Positions 1 to 13,300 of a stretch of 64,000 nt of DNA are shown here, piece by piece. Positions within the stretch are counted from its first letter, which is position 1. Each line of letters opens with the position of its first letter. The notes below the pieces were generated by a model that saw only the letters and a list, made by a program, of their open reading frames with translations, made no database searches and was not told the DNA's origin. The position numbers were made by a program, and so were the translations under genes. The stretch spans positions 7,723,462-7,787,461 of the forward strand of contig CM065169.1 of assembly GCA_033026295.1 (NCBI GenBank), given 5' to 3'. Source of the DNA: Channa striata. Its lineage: Eukaryota; Chordata; Actinopteri; Anabantiformes; Channidae.

Positions 1-80
1 GAAAACGATCAGAAGGGACTTGATCGCTAGTTAATTTGAGTAAATTAGCCAGCATCATTCTCCAGCTGCCAGCTCCTCAC

Positions 81-3000
81 CTGGTCTTCAGAGGGATGGA
101 GAAGGGCAGACTCTGCAGGACGGCCTGTTTAAACAGAGGCCTGCTGCTTTCCATCATCAGGTGAAGACTCACCGACTGAGCACCTGCACTCTCTCCAAAA
201 ATGGTCACCTGACAACACAACGCAACAACACAACTGTATGCTTAGTGCCGGAGACTGTGATGCATTTCAAATATTCTTCCATGCATGAGGCAAGTCATGC
301 TGCAGTCCAGACCACAACCTCAAAAACTTCAATGAATACTGATAAAACTCAACAAGGCTACTCTGGAAATTCTAATTAGTTAACCTTACTTAAAAAAGCA
401 TTCAAACCACAAAAAAAGTATTAAAAAATATACTAAGTAGTTATAATTAGGTACTTTAGTAAGTTATTTCAAACAACAAAGTAATTTCAAGTGGGATGTA
501 CTGTCTGTTTAATAAAACACACTTTTATTAAGTTGGACCAACTAATGTGAAAGTTCCTGCACATTTAAATATCTTCGTTGTAGTGACTCGAACAGCAGTT
601 GAATTTACTTGTTACAACTTTGCAAACCAGCTGCCTCAAACACATCAAGTAAACGCTAACCTGTGTAGCTTAACAATTCAAAAAACCTTTTATTAAATCG
701 TATTAAAAAAATAAAGAAAATAATATCTTATTCACAACGGAATGGAAGCCATTTTAGACTTTTATCACTATTAAACACATTGTTTAATAGCTTCACTACA
801 CATTTCACTTCCACTGTTCCTGGCAGATCTTTCAAATCTTTCAATTCAATAAGTCTTTTGTTCAGGTCTCTCTACACGTCTTCTCTAAAGTTAAGGACTT
901 TGATTGGGAAACTCAAAGAAAGACTTTGGCCACCTTTGTCTTCAACATTCAGGTCACTGTCGCGTTGAAAGCTGAACTTTTAGTCCAATCATTTCTGTAC
1001 AGTCTCTCTTTCAGGTATTCTGGTTCCCTCCCACATTCCAAAGACATGCAGTTAGACACGTGACCCTTAGAAGTGGTAGCTATAGATAATGAATGGGTGG
1101 AAATCTACAATTATGATTTCACATTGTTATTGTGGGTTATTGGGTGCAAACTGATAAAGTCTTGAATGTACAACACAATAAAGAAAATCGGGTAATTGAA
1201 GGGTCCTCAAAGCTTTGTGAAACCACTGCATAAGGTCTGCAGCTCAGGAACCGTAACCATACCGTCGATCTAGGTAAAAACAAAGACATTATGATAGACG
1301 GTTTTTTGCCCTGTGTGTCTGTGAGTGTGTGTTGGCCCGTTTGCTTGCCTTGTTGGGATCACCCCCAAACGCAGCGATGTTCTGTTGGACCCAAAGAAGA
1401 GCTGACTGCTGGTCCAAGATGCCATAATTCCCCGCAGGTGATGTGTGTGGGTCTTTTCCCGACACGAGGAAGCCAAATGCACCTTAAATCATGCATCGAT
1501 TCACATGATCAGCAGCACATAATTGACTCCACGAGACAATAATTTCCTCTGGATTACTGTTCACATATATCAGGGTTCCTGTTTTCTGTCTTGCAGGAAA
1601 GCAAAGTAATTACCAACATTTAAATTAACGACCATTTAAATTAATGACATGCACCCATTATCCAGACTCATGCTGTCTCCTGCACACACCAACTAACAGA
1701 TAAGTGATAAATGCCTTTCACAAGAAAAAGACAACGTCCATTTCTCTGCCTCAACATATGCAGGGCAGTACATAATCAAAGTAAATACAGAGAGAAGGCC
1801 CCGCTTTTGTGATTCTAATATGCCGGAATATTGCTCTGCTGGGTATTCAAATATAATGCAGCTTTCTCACCCAGTCTATACTCCATGTTCACAACCACAG
1901 TGTGGGTGAAGTTACTGATGAAACGTCCGTCATACAGCGGCTTGGAGGCAGAGCCAGCGATGAAATCCCCACCATGGATCCACACCATTACGGGCAGTGG
2001 GGTCCGCAGAGGGGAACTGAAGTCCACATCCAGGGGAACAAAGATGTTGAGGTAGAGACAGTCCTCGCTGACCTTTTGGTACATTGGACAACACAGATCA
2101 TTCATTTTTTGTCCATTTTTTTCTATAGTTTAGTGTGTAAATGTAATACTTTTAAACTTCGTTCTAACTTCCCTACATTGATATATTTCTCTGCTTCTAG
2201 CTGAAAAACTCCTCCGGATGACATAACCCGATGGAGTTTTTCATCAAGGATGTCATCTGGCGGAGCGCTGGAAAAGCAGGTTGACCATAATTACAAAGTG
2301 TATAGTGTGAGCAACAAGATTTTGAACTGAACGTTCCTCCAAGTGATGTCATCTGGAAGCATTTTTCAGCTAGACGTAGAGAGAGATATTCTTTTTAAAA
2401 ATTGTTTAAGATGTCCTTTAAATGGCAAACATTAGCAAAAGCTCATTTTGTAACAGTGTATAACTGTTTTGAATTACTCAAATTAATTACACCGGTTTTC
2501 ACGTTGGATTTTATTTCTTCGCTACTGTTACATTTGCAGTTATCACGTTCTCAGGTTTGTCCTGACAACTAGACAATTTTTGCAACCCGGAGTTAAGTTA
2601 TTTACTTTTTGTTCAAAGGAATTTTAAATAAAAATTATTCACCATTGACCAAGAATGTGATTTCTGGTAACATCATGAATTAGCGTTTTCTTTTAAACTT
2701 CACTACAAATACTAACGAATAAGACTTTTTGGTGAATCTTTGACTTATGTCCTACTGTTACTGGCTGTTACTATTTTGGTAGGTATTGAATATGACTTGG
2801 ATCCAGTCTCTGAGTTCCACAATTACTTCTTAAAATACGTCCGTGGCTAAGTTCTAAATGTCCTAAAGTGAAAATATCACAACACATAAATAACTTTGTT
2901 CCTTACCACCCGAGGACACTCCTCAGTGATCGGTCCCCTGCAGGCTTGCATGCATGCTGCTCTGGGGGAGGAGGCATCATAAACCCCTGGCCAAGGACTC

Positions 3001-3392
3001 GCAGGCCTTGGGGGCTTCCAGCGGTTAGGTCCAACAGGGGGGTCTGCATATGGTATCCCGTAGAATACATGAGCTTTATCCACTGTAGTCCCCTTGATTC
3101 GTCCACCTTTGGTTATCACCACAGGTCCACGAGGCGCATTTGTTTCCTGACTGACTGCTTTGTCCTTGGTTTCCTGTGTGATTGAGGGGACCTCCGGGTG
3201 CTCCAGCTCCTTCGGGGAGTTTATCTCAAAGTTTCGGTTGATGATGAATGGCTCGTCTCTCAGTGGCAGCCCGGGGAGGATACTTCTCAGAAAGCTGACA
3301 AGGTCAATGTCATCGTAATTTTTCGTGTCCTCTCCAGTGGCCATCACTAAACTTAGTGGGCACAGCAGCAGCAAACAGAGACAGCTCTCCAT
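81..3392 (-). CDS. Carboxylesterase-family (type-B carboxylesterase/lipase) secreted enzyme, 5' part, continues off the left edge
   Basis: Four exons on the minus strand: 3392-2907, 2072-1871, 1482-1349 and 208-81. Their phases (0, 0-1, 1-0, 0-2) join without a break and give about 316 residues. The start ATG at 3392 begins a hydrophobic signal peptide (leucine-rich residues 4-16). An acidic linker follows, then the family landmarks in order: FYGIPYADPPVG, SEDCLYLNIF, the oxyanion-hole HGG, YRLGAFGF, GNYGILDQ, and the nucleophile elbow GESAG with the likely catalytic Ser near residue 281. The acidic and histidine members of the triad lie in the missing 3' half. The exon-3 donor appears to be GC rather than GT (AAG then GCAAGC). 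The family hydrolyses carboxylic esters; the substrate cannot be told from this part. The protein looks like the fish secreted carboxylesterase/cholinesterase-like group, but I cannot name the paralog. Confidence 0.88.
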
Positions 3393-4335
3393 ATTGTGCC
3401 AGAATACCCTTAGACTTCCAAAGACCTTTCTCAGACCATGATACGACTTATGTCCCAGCTAAAGTATAAAAGTTCCACCCCCACAACCCTGCCGCATAAA
3501 ACTCCACTTGTGACTCTAATTTGGCTCGTTGCTTGTTAAGATTTGTCAGACAAAAGCGTCTCTGTGTGTTGATTGCTGTCCAGTGGACCCTAAGCAGCTG
3601 GACATGGACACTGTAATGCAGGAGCACTAATGAAGGACAAGTCGTCTTGCCTTTGCTTAATGTAATCACACTCACACACACAAGGTAGCTGGGGAGAAGT
3701 CATGCTGCATGCTTGATAAAGTCATAGTTATTTTTTCATCCGTGTACTTTATGATACCAAACGTACACACCACCACCTACAGGCCACAACACAGGACATT
3801 GATGCTAAACTCTGGGGTCATTGATTCCAGTGAAACAAGTCAAGCTTTTGATCTTCTGAACATTTGCCTCATCTCCACTGCAAACACACGGTACACCAGT
3901 AACTCAGGTTTAATCCTTTACTTCTTCTTTACTGTGGTTTCTGGCTTTAAGAGGATGTTTTACTAAATAACTTTTATAATGCCGTTCGGGGTTGCTTGGG
4001 ACAAAGATCCGTGTTACATTATGAGAGAAGTGGAGCTGCTTTTCATGTCGTCCTACAGAGAGGCGATGAATCCATAATAAGACATTAGAATTTATTAGTT
4101 CATTAGATTTTATAATGATTTATTGATCATTTACAGATGGAAAAAGTAACTAATAACTAAAGCTGATAGATAATTCGAGTTGACTATTTTTTTTTTTGTC
4201 CTTTTCAGTGGTAATATTTCAGTAAAGTAACTTGATTATTTGGTTCCTTTGCACCTCTGTAACCTGGGCAGGAGGCGCACACCTGTCACTCATTAGCAGC
4301 CACTTGCAGCCCAGTCTGGTCTGAAACAACACAGC
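3393..4335. promoter_or_regulatory. Intergenic region between two divergent genes (probable back-to-back promoters)
   Basis: About 0.94 kb separates the start codons of the minus-strand carboxylesterase and the plus-strand ZP-domain gene, so both promoters must lie here or in unseen 5' UTR exons. A TATAAAAG string on the plus strand near 3465-3472 is the only obvious core-promoter-like motif. No open frame here looks coding. Confidence 0.45.
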
Positions 4336-7300
4336 ATGTTTTCCTGTGCTGGATTCACAAAGAAAATGTAAGAAAACAAGTATTTAATGTACGGATTGAC
4401 CTCAGTGGACTGCACAGATTTAAATCATCTTTTGATTGCAGGAACTCCTTCTCCTTCATCTTTTTCATACTGGTGCCTCACACCATATCGGTTGGTGAGT
4501 ACAGCACATTGAATCCGACGTGTTGCTGAGAGAGAGTCGAACCCCAAATCTGTAACATGTGGACAGATTCCCATCGGTTTTCTTTCAGGACGTTGCCACG
4601 ATATTTCCTTATCTATATGTTGGATGAGCAAGGACGGTGCCCTGGAAAGGTAAACCCCTTTTTTGGATGCGTCTTTGTGAAATATTTTTTGCAAAGTGCT
4701 TGTGAGTAACTGAAATAAACATGAACTCAGGTCTAACTTTATTGAATAATGATTTCCTCTTTAGAGTTGTATAAAAAACAACTTGGCAACTGTTTTTTGT
4801 GCTTATATTTGTTTCAATACTGTTTAACTTTGCAGCTAGTGGCGGGTGTATAGGGGGGAAAGGGTGGCACCTGTTAACTTCCAGCGGTGGATGAAGTACT
4901 CAGAAAATCTGCTTAAGTAAAACGGGAGAAATATCCATAGCAAATGTCTGTCCTTCTCTTGAGGCATTGTTTCGTCATTCGGACCTGATTTAATCCACAT
5001 GTGGCCACTTCCGGCATAAAGAAAGTAGAGGGAAAAAAAATTGTTTCAATCACTGATATTAATGTGGGAACCAGCAGGGACTGGCTCTGTCCCAGTTCTC
5101 AGCGCAGTAGCACCAAGACCTCGTATGGTTCTGTTTTACATCTGCGTGTTATATAGTTTGATCATCTTTAACACATGTTGATCCCATTTGAAGGTCTAAA
5201 AACAAACCATCAGTCCGGTGGTTTCCGCTTTAGCTGTGTGCGCGCCTGCGCAGTGAAGGCAGACGCATGTAGACAACACGTAAAAAAGTAAAATTACTGC
5301 TACTGTATCAAATAAGTCCATGGAAGGAGGAAGTGACGCAGAACCTGCGTGTGCCTGGTTTATTGAAACGATTCCTGACGTTTAAAAGTGGTTTATAATG
5401 AAACGTGAAAATAATGTGATTGTAATGTAACTTTGATTAGAAATGTAGTGGAGTAAAAAGTGAAAGTAGCAATAATTAAATCTACTTCAGTAAAGTACAG
5501 ACACTGTACTTCTGTACTGTTGAATTCCTTGCTATATTTAATTATCTGTTTAAAGAATTTCCAGTGTAGTAATGTACCATGTCACTTTGTAAATTAACAT
5601 GTTTTTCCCATTGTCATTTACATGTAGTTTTAGACATTATAATTATGGAATGCCACATTGGCCATTCCCATTTCAAATATACCAACAGTTTCTCATCCCA
5701 AGGTGCAACATTCTAGATGTGTATCAGGCTATATTTTTCTAGGCAACAAGGAAACATATGGCTCAATGACACGGCACTGAAGTCCATCAGGAAGGTGGGC
5801 AAAGTCACCTCCCTGACCGTGTACCCAGCTGTAGAGCACAAGTTAACCCTGCGCTATGGAGGCTCTGTTCAGACATGGACGGTAGCAGTCACCCCACGTA
5901 AGCGCCGTTATTTTATCGGCTGTACATTTGACATTATTCAAGTTATGAAATATTAAAATGACATTTGCATTCAACTCATTCTGAGGTACAAAGTCCATTA
6001 AAGTAAGAGGTCGACAGAAACCCTTGGAGCATCCAACAAACACGACAAAGGTGAAGTCACACAAACACCTATGAAACTACAAATCACGACAGTCGTGTTA
6101 AATATCTGCAGTCTTGTTGTCTATTGTGACTGTCTTTTCTTTAGGGGTTCCTGGACTTGTTAGGTCCCACTGAGGTGTTTGCATGTGAAAATGGTACATT
6201 ATTCTTCCACCAGGATGAGAATTTTTTTCTTGCAACAGGTGAGATGATCTGCTCTTGTGTAACCCCATTCACTTTCAGTATCTTCCAGTTTGAAATGAAT
6301 ATCATAGAGGTAATACGTTAATTTTTCTTCTTACTCTGCTAAGTAAATGCTGGCTTTATGTAAAATGACTTTACCTTTTAACTAAAGTGCTATAAAGATT
6401 AGAGTTTTCGTTCAAGCTGTAAATGTGTCTCTTTTTCATTCTAGGCCACAGTCTGCATCTTCCTGTCAAGCTCAGTTCCAGGAGTAGCTCCATGTTGCTG
6501 GTCTCCTGGGTAAGCAACAGTCCAGCTGCCGGCCTCAGTCACACTGTGACCCTCTACCACGCTGAACTGGGCTCCTATAACTTGCTCAGCGCAGACACAG
6601 CCACCCGCGACCACTACCGCTTCACAGCTCTAGACTCATGCAACCCCTATGTGGCCTGTGTGGAGGTTGCAGGCACTCAGTCCTTCATCTGCCTTTCTAC
6701 TTTAACGGGTATGAACTGGAGGTGGGGTGCATTTTTGAATTCTACAATCATCAACTGTTTTTAAGGGAGCCAGTTATTTTTTCAAATAAAAAATTATTAG
6801 TCAAATTTTTGACTCATCGATCCAAGACTTGTACCATGATTCTATAATACTGTAGATCAGTGACTTTATTTATGGAATGATCGTATGTCAAGCTGTTACT
6901 CATGGTTATTTTCAGTTAAATGACTAAGATACATGTTACTTTCCTTTTCATGAGTACACGTTTTCAGAATCCACAGCTGCTACAATGAACATCTTTATAT
7001 TATTCATAATATATAGTATTAATGGGTAAATCAATTACATGCAGTATTTATTCTGATGGTGTCACAAACCCACAAAATTATCAACTGTAAAGCACATTTC
7101 AGGCCCTTTTAACTCTGTTTGTACAGTCTACAAATTTTTGTGTTATGAACAGTTCAGTCTTGCTGTTCTAACCATCTTTTGTTTTCTAGCACCATGCAGC
7201 CGTGCGTTTATAGCTGAAAAGCTATAAAATAGTAGTTTGTACTGCTGGCTCAGCACCAAACCACTTTCAGTGTTTACAACATGCTTCAGCTTCTCTAGAC

Positions 7301-10300
7301 TGGACAGAAAGGAAGATTTGAAGGGATTTTTTTTTCCTCCTTTTTCTTAGACCCAGACATTCCTAGATACTTTGAGGTGACATCGTGGAACAGCAGCAGC
7401 ATATCATTGGCCTGGGAATGCCCAGAGAACCACAAGTTCTCCTCCTTTCTCATCACTGCCTTTTTCCTCAATGGTACAGAGCACCTCACAGAGGAGGTGC
7501 CTTTTTGGTCCACGGGCGACGCTTTTGTGTTCACCTTGTCTGACCTGCAGCCCTGCAGCAGAGTTAAGTTTGGCCTTCAGACTGTTTGCCAAGCAGGGTT
7601 GGGGTCTCGCTACAGCAAGATGGTCCTGAACGATGGTAACTCTGGTAAGTTCAAGATGGGTTGAACTGAGAAATGAGAAGAAATGAGTTTAACTATTATT
7701 AAAGTGTCTGCTTTGAAATGCTACTTAAGCATTGCAGCACCAAATTAACATTACATGTATCTATACTTTACTTAAGTAAATTGTGGAATCATTTTAGGAA
7801 AATCAAAACACATTTCTAATCAAAGTTATATTAAAACACATTTTATAACTTTTTCTCAGTTTTTATGAAAAAGAATCACTAGAGAGACAGACTTGGTGTC
7901 AGTTTCTCTGTCCATTGTCTTATTTTTTTGAAGACTTATTCGACATATTAGTAGTACTCACACTGAGCTGGTGTGCAGTCAACATAAGGAGTTTCGAAAT
8001 AAAACGTAAAAAGCATCAGATCTTTAACCCATCATTTGTTTATTACCTTTAATTAGTTCATCGTAATTCTGTTTCTCAGATCTCTCCAACATTGAGACAT
8101 TGCGTCAGATATCGTCAGGCCCTCACAACTATACCCTATGGTGGGAGGTAAGGAATACCTCATCCGTTTCCATGTTCAGAGTTTACCACGAGGGGGTGCC
8201 GCAGGGCACCACATTCATCACCAACTACACCGTGGGGGGGCTGGAGCCATGCCAACAGTACCAGGCTAAGGTGGAAGCCCTGTGTGGAGAGAGTGTGCTC
8301 ATGGATGCCAAGACAGTCACAGCACAGACAGGTAATGTAGTAATTAATTAAAAATGTGGTTCTGATGATGATAATGTGTCATGTTTAGTAAGGATGACTG
8401 CTCAGGACAGGTCAGAGGTTAGGGAGTTTATTCAGAGATGGTTCATGCAGTGATGGATGTGCAACAGCATTAAATTCTACCATGAACAAGAAAACTCTTC
8501 AGCATAAAAATCAAACTTTATTAAATGCCCAGGTAGTTTGAGGAGAATAATCATCCTACAGAGAAATAAAATGTGCACGTATAACAAAGGCATTAATTTT
8601 ACAGCTAAAGCAAAATTACACTGAAGCCCACTTAAACTGTCAGGATGCCTCCCTTCTTAAAAGTTTTCGTGCACAACTACATGTACCTGCAGGGAGAATT
8701 GAGGATATAATTTAAACACAACAGGATGATGATACATTTTATCGGGCTTGAGATTGTCCGGTGCCAGTATGTCCTGACTTCAGATCAGCAGCAGAAAATC
8801 AATAACCATGGAAAAAGTGATGGTTCCTTATAATCATGCTTGCATCATCAGTCCCAGCTTGGGGGCTCGTCACATGGCTAAGGTGAGTTGGCCTGCAAAC
8901 CACAGACTCTGTTCTGAAAAACCCAGCCACTCTCACAGGATAACCATAATTAGACATTTAAAAAATTAAGTTTCTCTGCTATTAGTTGTGTTGGTGACAA
9001 AACCTCATTTTTATTTCAAACCAGCTTTTGCTTTTGCCTATGGGTTAAATGGCAAAGTTTTTGATTTTCTGTTAAAACTTTAATCCATTGTTATTTCTTA
9101 ATGTGTATCCAGGATCTTGTGGTGTGTCGGAGCTCACTTACCGCTCCAACAACCCTCCTGCCCCGTGGATACCCGTCACCACACAACAGCCTGCTGTGGC
9201 CCACCTGTATGAACTGTCCTTGGAAAACGGCACCGTCATCCAGAGTAGTTGTGTGCCAGACACAGAGGTGCATCTCCAAGGGCTGGAGGAAGGGAAGACC
9301 TACATCCTTAATGTTTGGGAGGACTGTGAGAGAACGTTGGAGTCGGAGCGTTCCTATTTGTTGAAAGATGGAGCTAATGTATCTTTCGTGAGGGCTGCTG
9401 AGCGTCATCAGGACCTAGGTCAGTTCGAGGTACCATCAGCTCAAGTTTCATCCTGCTAATTTTGGTTGATTCAAATTAAGTACACTGAACATTTTGACTG
9501 AACAGCAGCTTATCCTTTCTGAAGTACAACAATCTTTTTTTCCTCCAATGTTGGTCTAAATCTGTTGATATTAATTTTCCTAGATAAAAATCCACTGCCC
9601 ACTGTCTTTCTGCTTTATAGATGCACATCCTTCCAGTTCAGCTCTCAGCATGGTATTACCCTGGTCGCTGCCTGACGATTTAAAGGATGACTGGTCAGAA
9701 CCAAGAGCCAAAATGGAGAAGATTTTAAAACATAAGGTGGGAGAAAGTCAGTGCAAATATATTTCATCATCACTGAACATGGTCTTGCAGGCTCTAAACA
9801 AACGACAGAGACCCACAGTGTTTGCTGAAAAAATATCTGAAGTTTTTATTATAATAAATGAAATAGTTCATGTCTGAAATCCAGGATGTCAAATGTGATT
9901 TTTCTTATTTACACTTTTACATGGAAGTCATTAGAGATTCTTAAACCTGCAAAATACAACTTATAAAAGGGCTAGTACACAGTATGAAATCAGTCCCCGC
10001 TGCTCCATCATCGGTTTTGCTCTTCAATTTCCTGCTAGGCCTCGTCACCCTCTGCTCAACACCTGAAATGTTAGTAACCAGGATACAAAAATGACAAAGC
10101 TGCAGAACTTACTAATCAAGCAGAAATCATTCATAGAATTGTCTGAAGGATGATCCTCGCTCATTTGGAAGTAAATGTCTGTGCACTGGTGTGGTTCAGT
10201 AAGTCTGACTTTATGGGAGGTTATGGCAGCTACTCTCTACAGTTAGAAGTTTGTGAAAAAAAAAATAAAAACCATCTCTGCAGTTGGTGGATGATTGGAG

Positions 10301-13300
10301 CCACACCTCAACACTCAGTATTTCAAAAATGCTAGATTTTGTGTAGTACTACAAATAATAACTGATTACATCACTTTTCATTTACCGTTATGACCACGTC
10401 AGACCCTCATCAATCCTTTGGCTTAGCCTTCATTTCAACAACACAGTATACTGCATGTTGAGATAACTCCTAACGTCCATTGTGTATTTTATTTTTGTAT
10501 TTGTTCCACTTTTTTTAAACACACTGATTGGCCACATTATTACGTACACCTATCCAACCTGATGGAATCTTGTAAAAGTAGCAGTAACCTTGAATGTAGC
10601 CAAACACAGTTAAAATGTCACTTATTTTTTTCATTACTGAAGAAGAGTAAGTTGTTTTAAGTACTGATTTAATCCGTTTCAGCAAAGCAATTGTGTCCTC
10701 AGTTATTTTTTTTTGTTTATCCCTCAGCTGCAGGAGCTGCTGAAAGATTTTAAAGAGCCAGTCCGTGTTGAGCTCATTGCAGTTTTACCTGCAGACGAGC
10801 CAGACAATACAAAGATTCAGTTTATGTCCTTTGATGCTTCCATGACACGAGAGGACGTCCCCCTACCTGCGGAGCAGCAGCTGGATTACATCAGCTCCCT
10901 GAATGTAGCCAACATCACAGTTGCAGATGGAGTCATTCACTGGGATGGTAGGTGATGGTGAACACTAGCTCAATTTGGTAAAAGTCCCTGTCAGTTGAAT
11001 AATATCCAAAGTTATTATTGTGATTTTTGAGAATTAAATTATTTGGTTTGTTTTTGTCAGGTCCAGATCTGTGCGCTTCCACTAAGCGAACACTGTGTCC
11101 CATCAATTCTCTATGCATCAATACTCTGGGCTCCTACACTTGCGAATGCCGGCATGGCAAATATGACGTGAACTCTGTACTTGAGCCAGCTCTGGCTTCA
11201 CATCCGGCCTGCAATGGTATCGTATAGTGACATCACTCTGTGAGCAATATTTAGGTCTTCATCTAATAAACTTCATTGACGGCAACATTTATTTTCATGA
11301 ATAAGGTAGATAGAAAGTAGAATAATGGATGTAATACATTCAAAGTTGTGATTCTGCCTCTTGCCCCTTTGATTCCTACCCTCACCATCAAACAGAGAAA
11401 GGCCTTTTCAGCCAGTGTCTGGATAACCTGATGATGGGTGGAATTGCAAAGCCGTACCTGACGTCTTACGTGGGTGGAAAAGTCAACGTGAAGCTGAATG
11501 ACGGGCGGTGTGCTGTGGATGAGACGGCGATGTTCTACCACTTCCACACGTCCCGAAAATTGTCTAAATGTGGAACTGAGAAGCGGGTGAGTGACTGCTT
11601 AGCAGGAAATTTATGCAAGCTCAGTTTCTGATAGACAGACTGGGTGCGGGAATATTAATGTAAAAATTGCTGTTCACCTTTCTTGAAAAAACCTTAGTTT
11701 TTAAATCTGATTTGAACATTTAGTGCATTTTTGTACAGTGCTAATAAAAAGTAATCAATCCTTTTTAGAATGTGTAGTGACAGCTGTGATGAAGCTGGAC
11801 TCCTCTTAACCAGACACATTCACTTTAGTTTCACTCTGCCACTGTGAACCGTGCAGAAAATGATTAGGTAAATGAGGCTTTGGAATAAAAATGAAGCACT
11901 TTCACTACTGTTTCACACCCACAGACCAGCAGTGGACTTTTGGTCACACAGGGCCCTCATAGTTGGCTGGTTCCTTTTTTTTTTTTTTTTTTTTTTTAAA
12001 CTAACCTTCCACATCATTTGATATTGCTTAAAGCAGTTTTTCCTTTAAAATCACCAATTATAAAGAAAGAAATCAAGCCAACTAAGTTCCTGGACGTAAT
12101 CAAAGTTACCTCCCTTACAAGGGAGTTAACTGGATGGGAACCACCTCCCAAACCCAGAGCCACAGCCAGTTTAAGTCCAAAAGCTGGTGAGCCCTGGTGT
12201 ACTCCAGCTCAATTTAACCACTATATAGACCAGTGACTTACTGTATGAATACTTATCCCTGGGCCAGGACAGTGCATCAACATGTGACATTTGGTATATT
12301 CTTTGCATTTCACTCCACAGGTATGCTTATTTTTGGTACAGTGGTGCTCTGAGCTCAATATCTGAATCTCAATATCTACATTCACAATGCTAAAGTCTCC
12401 ATACGTTCATACAAACAAGATCAGAATCAGAAATCTGTTTATCGCCAGGCAAAGTTAAGAACAACTACAGGATTAGGAATTAGTTTGGGTGTCAGGTGCA
12501 AATACAAAATCTACAGAAATAAAAGCAAAGCTGTGACACCATCTGAAATATGTACAGTAATAGTATAATACAATAACTTTTGAAAATAAGATAAGTGAAA
12601 GTACAGTGTCAGTAAGTCTCAGGGGGTGCTATCTGGGAGGAATTTGGCCACTGTTCAGTGCAGTTCACTGCAGAGGGGAAGAAACAGTTTTGGGGGCGTG
12701 AGGTTCTGGTCTTGGTGGATGGACCGAGGAGGAACTGAAAGAGTTTATGTCCGAGATGAGAACGGTCGGCTGCTATCCTGGCTGCTACAGCTCCTGAAGA
12801 AATGAAAGGTTGCGGCCGATCACCTCAACAGAGTGGATGACACGCTGCAATTCAATTCAATTTAATTCATCTTTATTTATATAGCGCCAATTTAAAACAA
12901 GGTCATCTCAAGGCACTTTACATAATAAAGTCAAGACTATACAAAAATTTAGAGAAAATCCAACAAATCCCCCTTGAGCAGCTATAGGCAACAGTGGAGA
13001 GGAAAAACTCCATTTACCGGAAGAAACCTCCAGCAGAACCAGGCTCAGGGTGGGCGGACATCTGCGTTGACCGGTTGGGCTGAGTGGAAAGTGGAGAAAG
13101 AAAAGAACAGAGCAACAAAAGCTGCAGCTTGGCCTCGTCTTTGACCGTGGCTGCAGCAAACCAGACTCTGATGGCGAATGTGAGAAAGATTCAATGATGG
13201 CCGTGTAAAAGTTCACCGACATCTTTACAGGAAGGTGGAACTTTTCAGCTGCTGTAAGAAATACAGTGTCTGCTGAGCCTTCTTGGTGAGGGAGCAGATT

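Noticed and set aside
4425..4694. Minus-strand 89-codon frame
   Set aside because: It is the shadow of two real plus-strand exons (4442-4494 and 4589-4649).
5882..5897. Extending ZP-gene exon 4 to the stronger-looking donor at 5898 (GTAAGC)
   Set aside because: It leaves phase 1, and the next exon (6145) is open only from phase 0; a TGA would follow. The GTAGCA donor after 5881 keeps the frame.
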